Source: Massilia sp. CF038
GTDB lineage: Bacteria; Pseudomonadota; Gammaproteobacteria; Burkholderiales; Burkholderiaceae_D
Assembly (NCBI RefSeq): GCF_900129765.1
Contig: NZ_FQWU01000002.1
Span: forward strand, 868,001-932,000
DNA length: 64,000 bases
Reading direction: 5' to 3'
Both the position numbers and the translations under genes were made by a program. The notes beneath the pieces are model-generated. The model was not told the origin of the DNA and searched no databases. It worked only from the letters and a program-made list of their open reading frames with translations. This document shows positions 42,621 to 51,601 of this stretch, in pieces (position 1 is the first letter of the stretch; every line of letters starts with the position of its first letter).

Positions 42621-43733
42621 TCAGGCGGCCGGCTTTGCCATGTATCCGGTGACTTCGAGATCGAAGCCGGTCATCGATGGCATCTTGCGCGGGCTGGCCA
42701 GCAATTGCATCTTGCCCACGCCCAAATCCTTGAGGATTTGCGCGCCAATGCCGTAGGTGCGCAGGTCCATGCTGGCAGCGCGCGCCTGCGGGCGGGTTTC
42801 GGGGGCGTCCAGGGCGGCAAACTGGGCAAACAGCTGGTCGGCCGTTTCACCGCAGTTGAGCAGCACCATCACGCCGCAAGGGGCAGCCTTGATGGCTTGC
42901 ATGGCCGAATCAATGGTCCACGAGTGGGTGGTGGCGCGGCTTTCCAGCACGTCCAGGATGGAAACAGGCTGGTGCACGCGCACCAGCGCTTCGCAGTCGG
43001 CCTTGATGTCGCCATGCACCATGGCCAGGTGGGCCGAGCCGCTCGGCTTGTCGCGGAAGGCGATCAGGCGGAAGTCGCCGTGCACGGTGCTCATCTTGCG
43101 CTCGGCCAGGCGTTCAACCAGGCATTCGTTGGCGCTGCGATAGTGAATCAGGTCGGCGATAGTGCCGATTTTCAGGTTATGTTCTTTGGCGAACTCGATC
43201 AGGTCCGGCAGACGCGCCATGGTGCCGTCTTCCTTGAGAATCTCGCAGATCACCGAGGCCGGGGTCAGGCCGGCCATTTCGGTCAGGTCGCAGCCGGCTT
43301 CGGTGTGACCGGCGCGCATCAGCACGCCGCCAGGCACAGCCCGCACCGGGAAGATGTGGCCCGGCTGGACAATATCGGCCGCGCCCATGTTCTTGTTCAC
43401 GGCCACTTGCACGGTGCGCGCGCGGTCGGCAGCGGAAATGCCGGTGGTCACGCCTTCGGCTGCTTCGATCGAGACGGTGAAGTTGGTGCCGAACACGGTG
43501 CCGTTGTTGGTGGCCATCATGGGCAGCTGCAACTGGCGGCAACGCTCTTCAGTCAGGGTCAGGCAGACCAGGCCGCGCGCATGCTTGACCATGAAGTTGA
43601 TTGCTTCGGGCGTGACAAAGTCGGCGGCCAGGACCAGATCACCCTCGTTTTCGCGGTCTTCCTCGTCGACCAGAATGACCATGCGCCCGGCGCGCAGTTC
43701 GGCAACAATTTCCTGGGTGCTTGCGATAGACAT
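42621..43733 (-). CDS. ribB: DHBP synthase with degenerate RibA-like domain (RibBX type)
   Basis: The 370-residue protein has an N-terminal DHBP synthase (residues about 1-205: VDEEDRENEGDLVLAADFVT, AGHTEAGCDLTEMAGL) with the acidic and His active-site residues. The C-terminal half has the GTP cyclohydrolase II fold (FRDKPSGSAHLAMVHGDIK) but lacks the cysteines that bind zinc and reads VHQPVSILDVLESRATTHSW there, so cyclohydrolase II activity is unlikely. This is the RibBX arrangement. It makes the four-carbon precursor of riboflavin; no FMN riboswitch is seen upstream. AAGGAAA precedes the ATG. Confidence 0.93.
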   Translation of the reverse strand: MSIASTQEIVAELRAGRMVILVDEEDRENEGDLVLAADFVTPEAINFMVKHARGLVCLTLTEERCRQLQLPMMATNNGTVFGTNFTVSIEAAEGVTTGISAADRARTVQVAVNKNMGAADIVQPGHIFPVRAVPGGVLMRAGHTEAGCDLTEMAGLTPASVICEILKEDGTMARLPDLIEFAKEHNLKIGTIADLIHYRSANECLVERLAERKMSTVHGDFRLIAFRDKPSGSAHLAMVHGDIKADCEALVRVHQPVSILDVLESRATTHSWTIDSAMQAIKAAPCGVMVLLNCGETADQLFAQFAALDAPETRPQARAASMDLRTYGIGAQILKDLGVGKMQLLASPRKMPSMTGFDLEVTGYMAKPAA

Positions 43734-43976
43734 GCGATTTCCTTGTAGACGGGGCTGCTTTTTTGCGAATCCGCTATTTTAAAGGATTTACCCGACTTCA
43801 ACTTATCTAGATGCCGAGGCTGCCCTCGGGGCGGCTTCTTGAACACAAAATTTTGTTGCAGCGCGCCAACGAAAATTGCGAACACCGCTATAATTGTGAA
43901 CTCTGATGAATTAACATGCAACACACTCACGGACTTCGTTCCGCGCGCCACCCTGTTTTGGAGTCATGATGTCGAG

Positions 43977-45854
43977 ATGCATGCCGCTAGCAATGCCCCG
44001 TGGCCGCCTTTGCAGGATGCCTGCCTGATGGCTGCCGCCCTGTCGGCGCAAGCGCTGCAGGCCCTGTTGGCCCGGCATGGCGTCGCCAATCCGGCCCTGG
44101 CGCAAGAGCTTGGCAGCCTGGTGGGCGAGCGCGTGGCGCACCTGGAAGCGAAGGCCAGGGACAATGCCCAGCGCTTGCGCATGACTGAACAGGTGTTCCA
44201 GAGCACGCAGGAAAGCATCATGATGACCGACACGGCCGGTGCCATCATTGCCGTCAACGCCGCGTTCGAGCAGGTGACCGGCTACAGCGAACAGGAAGTG
44301 CTGGGCCAAAATCCCCGCATCCTCAAGTCGGGGCGCCATGACGCCGCCTTCTACCAGGATATTTTTGACAGCCTGCGCCAGGCCGGCCAGTGGCGCGGCG
44401 AGATCTGGAACCGCCGCAAGAACGGCCAGGTGTACCCGGAGCGCATCGTGATTGACGCCGTGCGCGGTGACGATGGCAAACCCGAAGCGTATGTATCCGT
44501 GTCCAGCGATGTGAGCGCCCTGCGCGCGGCCCACCACCAGGTCGACTTCCTCAGCCATCACGATTCCCTGACCCTGCTGCCGAACCGCCAGGTGCTGGCC
44601 CAGCGCGTACGCGACGCCGTTACCGCCGCCCGCACGGGCGAGCGCCAGATCGCGCTGCTGCTGTTTAACCTGGACCGCCTGCAGCGTATCAACGACAGCC
44701 TGGGGCACGAAACTGGCGACGCCATGCTGCAGGAAATGGCGCGCCGCGCCGGCGTGGTGGCAGGCCCGAACGATACCCTGGCCCACATGGGCGGCGATGA
44801 ATTTGTCCTGCTGCTCACCGACTGTCTCGATTCAGACGCCATTGCCAATACCGCCGGGCGCCTGATTGAGGCCATTTCACGCCCGGTGCAAGTGGGCGGG
44901 CATGACTTGATCCTCACGGCCAGCATCGGCATCAGCGTGTACCCGCGCGACGGCGGCACGCCCAGCGAATTGCTCAAGGCGGCCGACGTGGCCCTGTCGC
45001 ACATGAAGGACACGGGGCGCAATGGCTTCCGTTTCTTTAAAGGCGAGATGAATGCGCATGCGCTGCGCTGGATGTCACTTGAAACCCATCTGCGGCGCGC
45101 CATCGAACGCGGCGAACTGTCGCTCCATTATCAGCCCCAGGTGGCTATTGCTGATGGCCGCATCTGCAGCATGGAAGCGCTGCTGCGCTGGCGCAGTCCG
45201 GAACTGGGCCAGGTGGCCCCGGGCGACTTCATCGCCCTGGCCGAAGATACCGGCCTGATTCTGCCGATCGGGAACTGGGTGATCCGCCAGGCCTGCCTGC
45301 AGAACAAGGCCTGGCAGGATGCAGGCATGGCGCCACTACGGGTGGCCGTGAACGTATCGGCGCACCAGTTCATGGTTGGCAATCTGCCCGAGGTGGTGGC
45401 GGATGCGCTGGCCGAAAGCGGCCTGGAGGCGCGCTACCTGGAGGTGGAGCTGACCGAGAGCGTGATGATGCACGACAGCGAAGCCACCGCCGCCCAGCTG
45501 GCGCGTCTGACCGACATGGGCGTGTCCATCTCCCTGGACGACTTTGGCACCGGCTACTCTTCGCTCGGTTACCTGTCGCGTTTCATGCTCGACAAGCTCA
45601 AGATCGACCAGACCTTCGTGCGCAATATCACCACCGAACCGCGCAGCGCCGCCATTGCACAGGCGACGATCGCACTGGCCCATGGCCTATCGCTGGTGGT
45701 CATTGCCGAAGGCGTGGAGACCGAAGCGCAGTACCAGTTCCTGAAAGCGATTGGCTGCGACGAAGTGCAGGGCTACCTGTTCAGCCGCCCGGTCCCCCCG
45801 GACCAAATGGAAAACTTGATTTGCGGCAAATCGTCGCTCGCGCACCTTGCCTGA
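43977..45854 (+). CDS. PAS-GGDEF-EAL protein
   Basis: The 625-residue cytoplasmic protein has a short helical N-terminus, a PAS domain (about 70-195, TDTAGAIIAVNAAFEQVTGY), a GGDEF domain with HMGGDEFVLL near residue 272 and an EAL domain with EALLRW near 400, [13 protein letters not shown] and EGVETEAQY. Both active sites look intact. The ATG at 43977 is used; no in-frame start has an ideal ribosome site. It stands alone, opposite the ribB operon. Confidence 0.9.
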   Translation: MHAASNAPWPPLQDACLMAAALSAQALQALLARHGVANPALAQELGSLVGERVAHLEAKARDNAQRLRMTEQVFQSTQESIMMTDTAGAIIAVNAAFEQVTGYSEQEVLGQNPRILKSGRHDAAFYQDIFDSLRQAGQWRGEIWNRRKNGQVYPERIVIDAVRGDDGKPEAYVSVSSDVSALRAAHHQVDFLSHHDSLTLLPNRQVLAQRVRDAVTAARTGERQIALLLFNLDRLQRINDSLGHETGDAMLQEMARRAGVVAGPNDTLAHMGGDEFVLLLTDCLDSDAIANTAGRLIEAISRPVQVGGHDLILTASIGISVYPRDGGTPSELLKAADVALSHMKDTGRNGFRFFKGEMNAHALRWMSLETHLRRAIERGELSLHYQPQVAIADGRICSMEALLRWRSPELGQVAPGDFIALAEDTGLILPIGNWVIRQACLQNKAWQDAGMAPLRVAVNVSAHQFMVGNLPEVVADALAESGLEARYLEVELTESVMMHDSEATAAQLARLTDMGVSISLDDFGTGYSSLGYLSRFMLDKLKIDQTFVRNITTEPRSAAIAQATIALAHGLSLVVIAEGVETEAQYQFLKAIGCDEVQGYLFSRPVPPDQMENLICGKSSLAHLA

Positions 45855-45898
45855 GCACGGAGTATGATGCGGACTCGATTCCAATCCGTGTGCAGCCA

Positions 45899-48715
45899 AT
45901 GTCCAAGAAACTGGCAAGATCCGTCGTAACCGCCCTCTTCTGCTTTACCGCCACCATCAGCGCACGCGCTGCGCTCGACCTGTCGCAGCCGCTCCCTGTA
46001 TCACCCCAGGTCAAGGTGGGCCACCTGCCCAATGGCCTGACCTATTACATCCACAAGAACGGCAAGCCGGAAAACAAGCTGGAACTGCGGCTGGTAGTCA
46101 AAGCCGGCTCCATTCTGGAAGACGAAGACCAGCGCGGCATGGCGCACTTTGTCGAGCACATGGCCTTCAATGGCAGCACCCACTTCCGCAAGCACGAACT
46201 GGTGTCGTACCTGGAGTCGATCGGCGTGCAGTTTGGCGCCGACTTGAATGCCTACACCAGCTTTGACGAAACGGTGTACATCCTGCCGATTCCAACGGCA
46301 AAGCCAGCCCATGTCGACAAGGGCTTCCAGGTGCTGGCCGACTGGGCGCAGGGTTTGCGCTTCGAAAGCGCCGACATCGATCAGGAACGTCCGGTGGTGC
46401 TGGAAGAACTTCGGCTCGGCAAAGGCGCCAATGACCGTATGCAAAAAGTGCTGCTGCCGAAGGTCTTCAACGGCTCGCGCTATGCGCAGCGCCTGCCGAT
46501 TGGCCAGGAAGCAGTGATCAGCAAGGGCTCGCACGCGGCGCTGAAGCGCTTTTACAAGGATTGGTACCGGCCGGACCTGATGGCAGTCGTGGTAGTGGGC
46601 GACATCGATCCGCAGGAGGCCGAACGCCTGATCACACGCCACTTTGCTTCGCTCAAAAATCCCGTCAAGCCGCGCAAGCGCTTCGAAGCGACCATCTCGC
46701 CGCGCAATGCCACCGAGGCGATCGTGGTCACCGACAAGGAAGCGAGCGGCAATGCCCTGCTGGTGCGCTATCCGGTGCAACCGGCGCGTGAAGAAACCAC
46801 GCTGGGCGGCTACCGCGCCATGCTGGTGCGCGGCCTGTTTTCCGCCATGCTCAATCAGCGCCTGCAGGAACTGGCGCAGCAGGCCAATCCCCCGTTCATG
46901 GCCGCCAGCAGCGACATTGGCCGGCTGGCCACCCGTTACGAAAGCTACACCGTGGCGGCCAGCCTGGGCAAGGCTGGCGCCGTGCCCGCGATTCAAGCGC
47001 TGAGCGAGGAACATGCGCGCGTGAGCCAGTTCGGCTTCAGCGAGGCGGAACTGGAGCGCGCGCGCAAAAACCAGATGCGCCGCGCCGAACGCATGTACAG
47101 CGAGCGTGAAAAAACCGATTCGGGCACCCTGGCCAGCGAATACATCCGCAACTTCCTCAACGGCGAAACCATTCCCGGTGCCGAAAACGAGTACCAATAC
47201 ATGCGCGAGATGCTGCCGTCGATCTCATTGGACGAAATGAATGCCTATGCGCGCGCCACCATCCCCACCAACGCGCCCAAATTGATCGCCTACACCGGGG
47301 CCACGAATAGCCAGACGCCCACGCCGGGCAGCGCCGATCTGCTGGCCGCCTTCACGGCGGCAGAGCAGACGGTGGTGGCTGCGCGCGACGACCAGGCAGT
47401 GGCGGCCGAATTGATGGAGACGCCGCCCGCAGCCGGCACCATCGTCAGTGAAACCGAAGACAAACGCCTTGGCCTGACCACGCTGCTGCTATCGAACGGC
47501 GTGAAGGTGATTCTTAAACCGACCGACTTCCGCAATGACCAGGTGCTCATGAGCGCAGTGCGCCTGGGCGGCCAGTCGCTGTATCCGGATGCGGACCGCT
47601 TCAATGCGCGCTACGCCAGCAATGTGGTGGCGGCGATGGGCGTGGGTGCGCATTCGCCAGTCGAGCTGCGCAAGATCCTGGCCGGGAAGACCGCCAGCGT
47701 GAGCGCCGGCTTGAACGCGTACACCGAGTCGCTGGGCGGCGCCAGTGGCAGCAGCGAAATTGAAGCGATGCTGCAGCTGCTGTACCTGCGCTTTACCACC
47801 ATCCGGCGCGACCCGGTGCTGTTCCAGTCGTTTGTCGACAAGCAGATCGAGTCGGCGCGCAACGCACTGTCGCAGCCGGAAGCGGTGTTTCAGGATACCC
47901 AGGTAGCCACCTTGTTCATGGACCATCCACGGGTGGCGCGCGTGGCGCGGCCGGAAGACTTTGCCGGCCTCGATCTGGATCGTTCCATCGCCATTTACAA
48001 AGAGCGCTATGGCAGCGCCAAGGGCTTCACGTTCATGTTCGTGGGCAGCTTCGACCTGGCCGCCATCAAGCCCATGATTGCGACCTATGTGGCTTCGCTG
48101 CCCACCTCCGAGCTGCCCCTGAACTTCCGCGACATGCAGATCGAGACGGCCAAGGGCATCGTCAAGAAGGATGTGCGACGCGGGACGGAAGCGAAAGCGA
48201 ATGTGGCAATCAGCTTCGCCGGCGACACAAGCTATTCGGAAGAAGAGCAGATGCGCGTAAACGCGCTGCTGGAAGTATTGAACATCAAGATCACGGAAAC
48301 GCTGCGGGAAAAGCTGGCACTGATTTATGGCGGCGGCATGAGCGGCGGGATCAACCGCATTCCCAAGGGCCAGTACCTGATCAACCTGGCGCTGCCCACC
48401 GGTCCGGCCAACGTGGACAAGGTGATTGCCGCCGCCTTTGCCGAGATTGAAAAGGTCAAGGCCAACGGTCCGGACAAGGCGGACCTGAACAAGGTCAAGC
48501 AGAACTGGATTCTGGAGCACCGCAAGTCGATGCGCGAAAACGGCTACTGGCTGGGCAGAATGCAAGCGTCGCTGCTGCAGGGGACCGACCCGGCCAACAT
48601 CCTTGACTACGAAAAACGCATCGAGGCCATCACCACCCAGGACTTGAAAAAGGCCGCGCGGCGCTATCTCGACACGCGCAATTACGTGCAGGTGGTGCTG
48701 TACCCCGAAAAATAA
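45899..48715 (+). CDS. M16 family zinc metallopeptidase
   Basis: The 938-residue protein has a signal peptide (MSKKLARSVVTALFCFTA, cut after SARA) and the inverted zinc motif HFVEH (about 83-87) in GMAHFVEHMAFNGSTHF, with a further Glu in ERPVVLEELR. Two M16 halves are present: the N-terminal catalytic half and a C-terminal half without zinc residues. It resembles PqqL-like periplasmic peptidases. The ATG at 45899 gives the signal peptide; it begins 44 bases after the preceding gene. Confidence 0.92.
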   Translation: MSKKLARSVVTALFCFTATISARAALDLSQPLPVSPQVKVGHLPNGLTYYIHKNGKPENKLELRLVVKAGSILEDEDQRGMAHFVEHMAFNGSTHFRKHELVSYLESIGVQFGADLNAYTSFDETVYILPIPTAKPAHVDKGFQVLADWAQGLRFESADIDQERPVVLEELRLGKGANDRMQKVLLPKVFNGSRYAQRLPIGQEAVISKGSHAALKRFYKDWYRPDLMAVVVVGDIDPQEAERLITRHFASLKNPVKPRKRFEATISPRNATEAIVVTDKEASGNALLVRYPVQPAREETTLGGYRAMLVRGLFSAMLNQRLQELAQQANPPFMAASSDIGRLATRYESYTVAASLGKAGAVPAIQALSEEHARVSQFGFSEAELERARKNQMRRAERMYSEREKTDSGTLASEYIRNFLNGETIPGAENEYQYMREMLPSISLDEMNAYARATIPTNAPKLIAYTGATNSQTPTPGSADLLAAFTAAEQTVVAARDDQAVAAELMETPPAAGTIVSETEDKRLGLTTLLLSNGVKVILKPTDFRNDQVLMSAVRLGGQSLYPDADRFNARYASNVVAAMGVGAHSPVELRKILAGKTASVSAGLNAYTESLGGASGSSEIEAMLQLLYLRFTTIRRDPVLFQSFVDKQIESARNALSQPEAVFQDTQVATLFMDHPRVARVARPEDFAGLDLDRSIAIYKERYGSAKGFTFMFVGSFDLAAIKPMIATYVASLPTSELPLNFRDMQIETAKGIVKKDVRRGTEAKANVAISFAGDTSYSEEEQMRVNALLEVLNIKITETLREKLALIYGGGMSGGINRIPKGQYLINLALPTGPANVDKVIAAAFAEIEKVKANGPDKADLNKVKQNWILEHRKSMRENGYWLGRMQASLLQGTDPANILDYEKRIEAITTQDLKKAARRYLDTRNYVQVVLYPEK

Positions 48716-48728
48716 GCCTGGCCGCTGC

Positions 48729-49349
48729 CTAGACTTTGCCGGCGGAGAGCATGCGCTCGACGTAGCGCGCGATCAGGTCGATTTCCAGATTGACCTGGCT
48801 GCCGGCACGCAGATGCTTGAGCGTGGTGACCGAGATGGTGTGCGGGATCAGATTGATCGAGAAGCGGCATACGCCGTCGGCCTGGTCTTCCACCCGGTTG
48901 ACGGTCAGCGATACACCATTGACCACCACCGAGCCTTTGAAGGCGAGGAACTTGGCCAGGTCCTTTGGCGCGTCGATCACCAGTTCCCAGGATTCCCCCA
49001 CCGCCTCGAAGCGATGCACGCGGCCCAGTCCATCGACGTGGCCCGACACCAGGTGGCCGCCCAGGCGCTCGGCCAGGGTCAGCGCTTTTTCCAGGTTCAC
49101 TTCACCCGGTGCATCCAGGCCCACGGTGCAATTGAGGCTCTCGCGCGAGACATCGACGCTGAAGGCGGTATCGGTCTTGACGACGACCGTCATGCAGGCG
49201 CCGTTGATGGCGATCGAGTCACCCAGGCCCACGTCGGCCAGGGGCAAGCCGCCCGCGTGGATTTCCAGGCGCACGCCTGCATCGAGACCGCCTTCGAGGG
49301 GCTGGACGGTGGTGATGTTGCCGACAGCGGCGACGATTCCGGTAAACAT
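48729..49349 (-). CDS. ribE: Riboflavin synthase, alpha subunit
   Basis: The 206-residue protein has the duplicated lumazine-binding barrels: MFTGIVAAVGNITTVQPLEG, then DSIAINGACMTVVV with S-L-N-C-T in the first half, and VVVNGVSLTVNRVEDQ with FSINLIPHTISVTTL in the second. It dismutates two lumazine molecules into riboflavin. It lies six bases after ribD. Together with ribB and ribH near 42-44 kb it completes most of the pathway. Confidence 0.97.
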   Translation of the reverse strand: MFTGIVAAVGNITTVQPLEGGLDAGVRLEIHAGGLPLADVGLGDSIAINGACMTVVVKTDTAFSVDVSRESLNCTVGLDAPGEVNLEKALTLAERLGGHLVSGHVDGLGRVHRFEAVGESWELVIDAPKDLAKFLAFKGSVVVNGVSLTVNRVEDQADGVCRFSINLIPHTISVTTLKHLRAGSQVNLEIDLIARYVERMLSAGKV

Positions 49350-49355
49350 GCTGGA

Positions 49356-50459
49356 TTATTCCTCAGGTTGATTGAAGCGGGCGAGGATACGGATATCCGC
49401 GCCGATTTGTGTGACGTCGTGAAAACGCATGCGGTATTGCTGGTCCAGCGCCTGCAGCGGCGGCAGCGCGAGCATGCCCTGGGCATCGCCGATCAGGCTG
49501 GGCGCCAGATACACGAGCAGCTCGTCGACGCAGCCTTCGCGCACCAGCGAGCCATTCAGTTTGGCGCCCGCTTCCACATGCAATTCGTTGATCTCGCGCC
49601 GGCCCAGTTCCAGCATCAACGCGGGCAGATCGACCTTGCCGCTGGCATTGGGCAGCAAGATGACCTCGTGGCCAGCGGCGCGCAGGCGCGCTTCTTTTTC
49701 GGCGTTGCCGGTGGCGGCCACGATCCAGCTGGCGGCGCCTTGCAGCACGCGCGCGTCGGGGTCGATGTCGAGCTTGCTGTCGACGACGATGCGGCGCGGC
49801 TGGCGTGGCGTTTCAACCGCGCGCACATTGAGCTGGGGATTGTCGGCCTTGACGGTGCCAATCCCGGTCAGGATGGCACAGGCGCGCGCGCGCCAGGCGT
49901 GGCCGTCGGCACGCGCTTCCGGTCCGGTGATCCACTGGCTTTCACCGCTGTGCAGCGCAGTCATGCCATCCAGACTGGCGGCAGCCTTGAGACGGACCCA
50001 TGGGCGGGCACGGCGCATGCGCGAGAAAAAGCCGATATTGAGTTCGTAGGCTTCGCTGGCCATCAAACCTGAACTGACGGCGATGCCGGCCGCTTCCAGC
50101 TTGGCCAGGCCCTGCCCTGCCACCAGCGGATTCGGGTCGACCATGGCGGCCACCACCCGCCCCAGGCCGGCGCGCACCAGGGCGTCGGAACACGGTGGCG
50201 TGCGGCCGTGGTGGTTGCACGGCTCCAGCGTGACGTAGGCGGTGGCGCCGCGCACATCGTGGCCGCGGGCAGCAGCGTCGCGCAGGGCCTGGATTTCGGC
50301 GTGGGCCTGGCCGGCAGGCTGGGTGTGGCCGGCGCCGATGACGACGCCGTCGCGCACGATGACGCAGCCAATGCGGGGATTGGGCGCGGTCGTGTACATG
50401 CCTTTGGCTGCCCATTCGAGGGCAAGTTGCATGTAGTGGGTGTCAAGGTCTGGTGGCAC
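49356..50459 (-). CDS. ribD: Bifunctional deaminase/reductase RibD
   Basis: The 367-residue protein has an N-terminal cytidine-deaminase-like domain with zinc ligands in GQAHAEIQAL and LEPCNHHGRTPPC, and a C-terminal reductase domain (LKAAASLDGMTALHSGESQW, ITGPEARADGHAWRARACAI). The GTG at 50459 is chosen because the family usually starts about eight residues before the YMxxAL motif; an ATG at 50432 is possible and neither has a good ribosome site. The frame extends upstream into the REP element, which is not coding. Confidence 0.94.
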   Translation of the reverse strand: MPPDLDTHYMQLALEWAAKGMYTTAPNPRIGCVIVRDGVVIGAGHTQPAGQAHAEIQALRDAAARGHDVRGATAYVTLEPCNHHGRTPPCSDALVRAGLGRVVAAMVDPNPLVAGQGLAKLEAAGIAVSSGLMASEAYELNIGFFSRMRRARPWVRLKAAASLDGMTALHSGESQWITGPEARADGHAWRARACAILTGIGTVKADNPQLNVRAVETPRQPRRIVVDSKLDIDPDARVLQGAASWIVAATGNAEKEARLRAAGHEVILLPNASGKVDLPALMLELGRREINELHVEAGAKLNGSLVREGCVDELLVYLAPSLIGDAQGMLALPPLQALDQQYRMRFHDVTQIGADIRILARFNQPEE

Positions 50460-50518
50460 GGCGGTCAGGGAGCGGTTGTCTGACCACGATTTTACATCGT
50501 TGGGGGAAAGTGGTGCAG

Positions 50519-50610
50519 CCGTCGTCCTCGCGAAGGCGGGGACCCATAGCATGCACGCGTTACGACTGTGCCAGCGTGGTATGGGTCCCCGCCTCCGCGA
50601 GGACGATGTG
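50519..50610. repeat. REP-like inverted repeat, copy 4
   Basis: CCGTCGTCCTCGCGAAGGCG and the inverse CGCCTCCGCGAGGACGATG pair like the other copies, but with T for C in one arm and A for G in the other, both at GTCC/GGAC and at GGACC/GGTCC. These double changes keep the pairing. Confidence 0.88.
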
Positions 50611-50615
50611 GCAAA

Positions 50616-51161
50616 TCAGTTCGGGTCTGGGCCTTCGCAGCCTTCTTTGTCGCGCTCCGGGTCGCATACGCGGACCCGGCCCAGCATGTTGATGCGGATG
50701 CGGCGGATGTGCGGCCCCTGGTACAAGGACAAGGTGCCCCAGCGTGCGGCCTGGCTGCTGGTCGCGCTGCAGCCACGCCCGGCGCTGTTGAAGGCAATGT
50801 AGTACGGGGCTTTGTTGCTGGTGAAGTTGGTGCTGAACAGCAGGCTGTCCGCCAGTGGCGCGTGGGCGGCGATCACTTCTTCGTCTGGTCCGGGGCGGCG
50901 GTCGCCATCTGCATCCACAAATACAACCCAGCCACCACCCCAGTTTTTGCCCGCGGCGTCGAGCGGCACCATCAGGACGCGGTCGGCCCGCGCAATGGCT
51001 TGCGAACGGGTCAGGTCAATGGCGCTGACCAGGTCACCCACGGCAGCCTTGAGCTGATAGCGCAACAGCAGATCGCGGATGGCAGGCAGGGCCAGCGCAA
51101 TGAGCACGGCCCCGATCGCCAGCGCAATGAGCAGTTCCAGCAGCGAGAAGCCGCGCCTCAC
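50616..51161 (-). CDS. fimT: FimT/GspH-type minor pseudopilin
   Basis: The 181-residue protein has a type III (prepilin) signal: RRGFSLLELLIALAIGAVLI, with cleavage before Phe and the Glu at +5, followed by a GspH-like body (SQAIARADRVLMVPL, GWVVFVDADGDRRPGPDEEV). The GTG at 51161 overlaps the pilE stop by 4 nt (GTGA), which fixes the start. It is the last gene of the minor-pilin operon and helps initiate pilus assembly. Confidence 0.88.
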   Translation of the reverse strand: MRRGFSLLELLIALAIGAVLIALALPAIRDLLLRYQLKAAVGDLVSAIDLTRSQAIARADRVLMVPLDAAGKNWGGGWVVFVDADGDRRPGPDEEVIAAHAPLADSLLFSTNFTSNKAPYYIAFNSAGRGCSATSSQAARWGTLSLYQGPHIRRIRINMLGRVRVCDPERDKEGCEGPDPN

Positions 51162-51601
51162 GGCCAGCACCGCGGACCCGGGCCGCTGGCGCGATGGTCG
51201 CCATTGCTGGTCAGGGTCAGCGTTTCGCACTGGCGGTCGCGAAAACGCCCGTCGACCCGCCCGGTGCCGGGCATGGCTTGCACTTCGATGCAGCGGTTGA
51301 GCGCCATCCCGGGGCAGGCTTGCGCGCGCAACTCGTAAGCGCTTTCGCGCGCGCTGCGCCCCGACCACCACTTGAACTGGTCGGTGCCGCCGTTGTCACT
51401 GTCCGCCGAAAATGGCAGGTAGCGGTTGTTGTCGGCGTAGTAGCGCTCCTGGCGCTGCATGGTGTCAAGCAGGGCCACCTGCGCCTCGCTGCGCCGCACT
51501 TTGACGATGTAGCCGGCGTAGGAGGGATACGCCAGCGCCGCCAGGATGGCCACCAGGGCCGTCACGATCAATATCTCGATGAGGGTAAATCCGGTTTTCA
51601 T
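51158..51601 (-). CDS. pilE: PilE-type minor pilin
   Basis: The 147-residue protein begins MKTGFTLIEILIVTALVAIL, a canonical prepilin peptidase site (G-FTLIE), with a hydrophobic helix and a YPSYAGYIVKVRRSEAQVAL segment typical of PilE minor pilins. Two cysteine pairs in the C-terminal part (ACPGMALNRC) may form the D-loop disulfide. Its ATG overlaps the pilY1 stop by 4 nt. Confidence 0.93.
   Translation of the reverse strand: MKTGFTLIEILIVTALVAILAALAYPSYAGYIVKVRRSEAQVALLDTMQRQERYYADNNRYLPFSADSDNGGTDQFKWWSGRSARESAYELRAQACPGMALNRCIEVQAMPGTGRVDGRFRDRQCETLTLTSNGDHRASGPGPRCWP

Noticed and set aside
43734-43838. FMN riboswitch before ribB
   Set aside because: The leader is only about 100 bases and lacks the conserved FMN-aptamer blocks.
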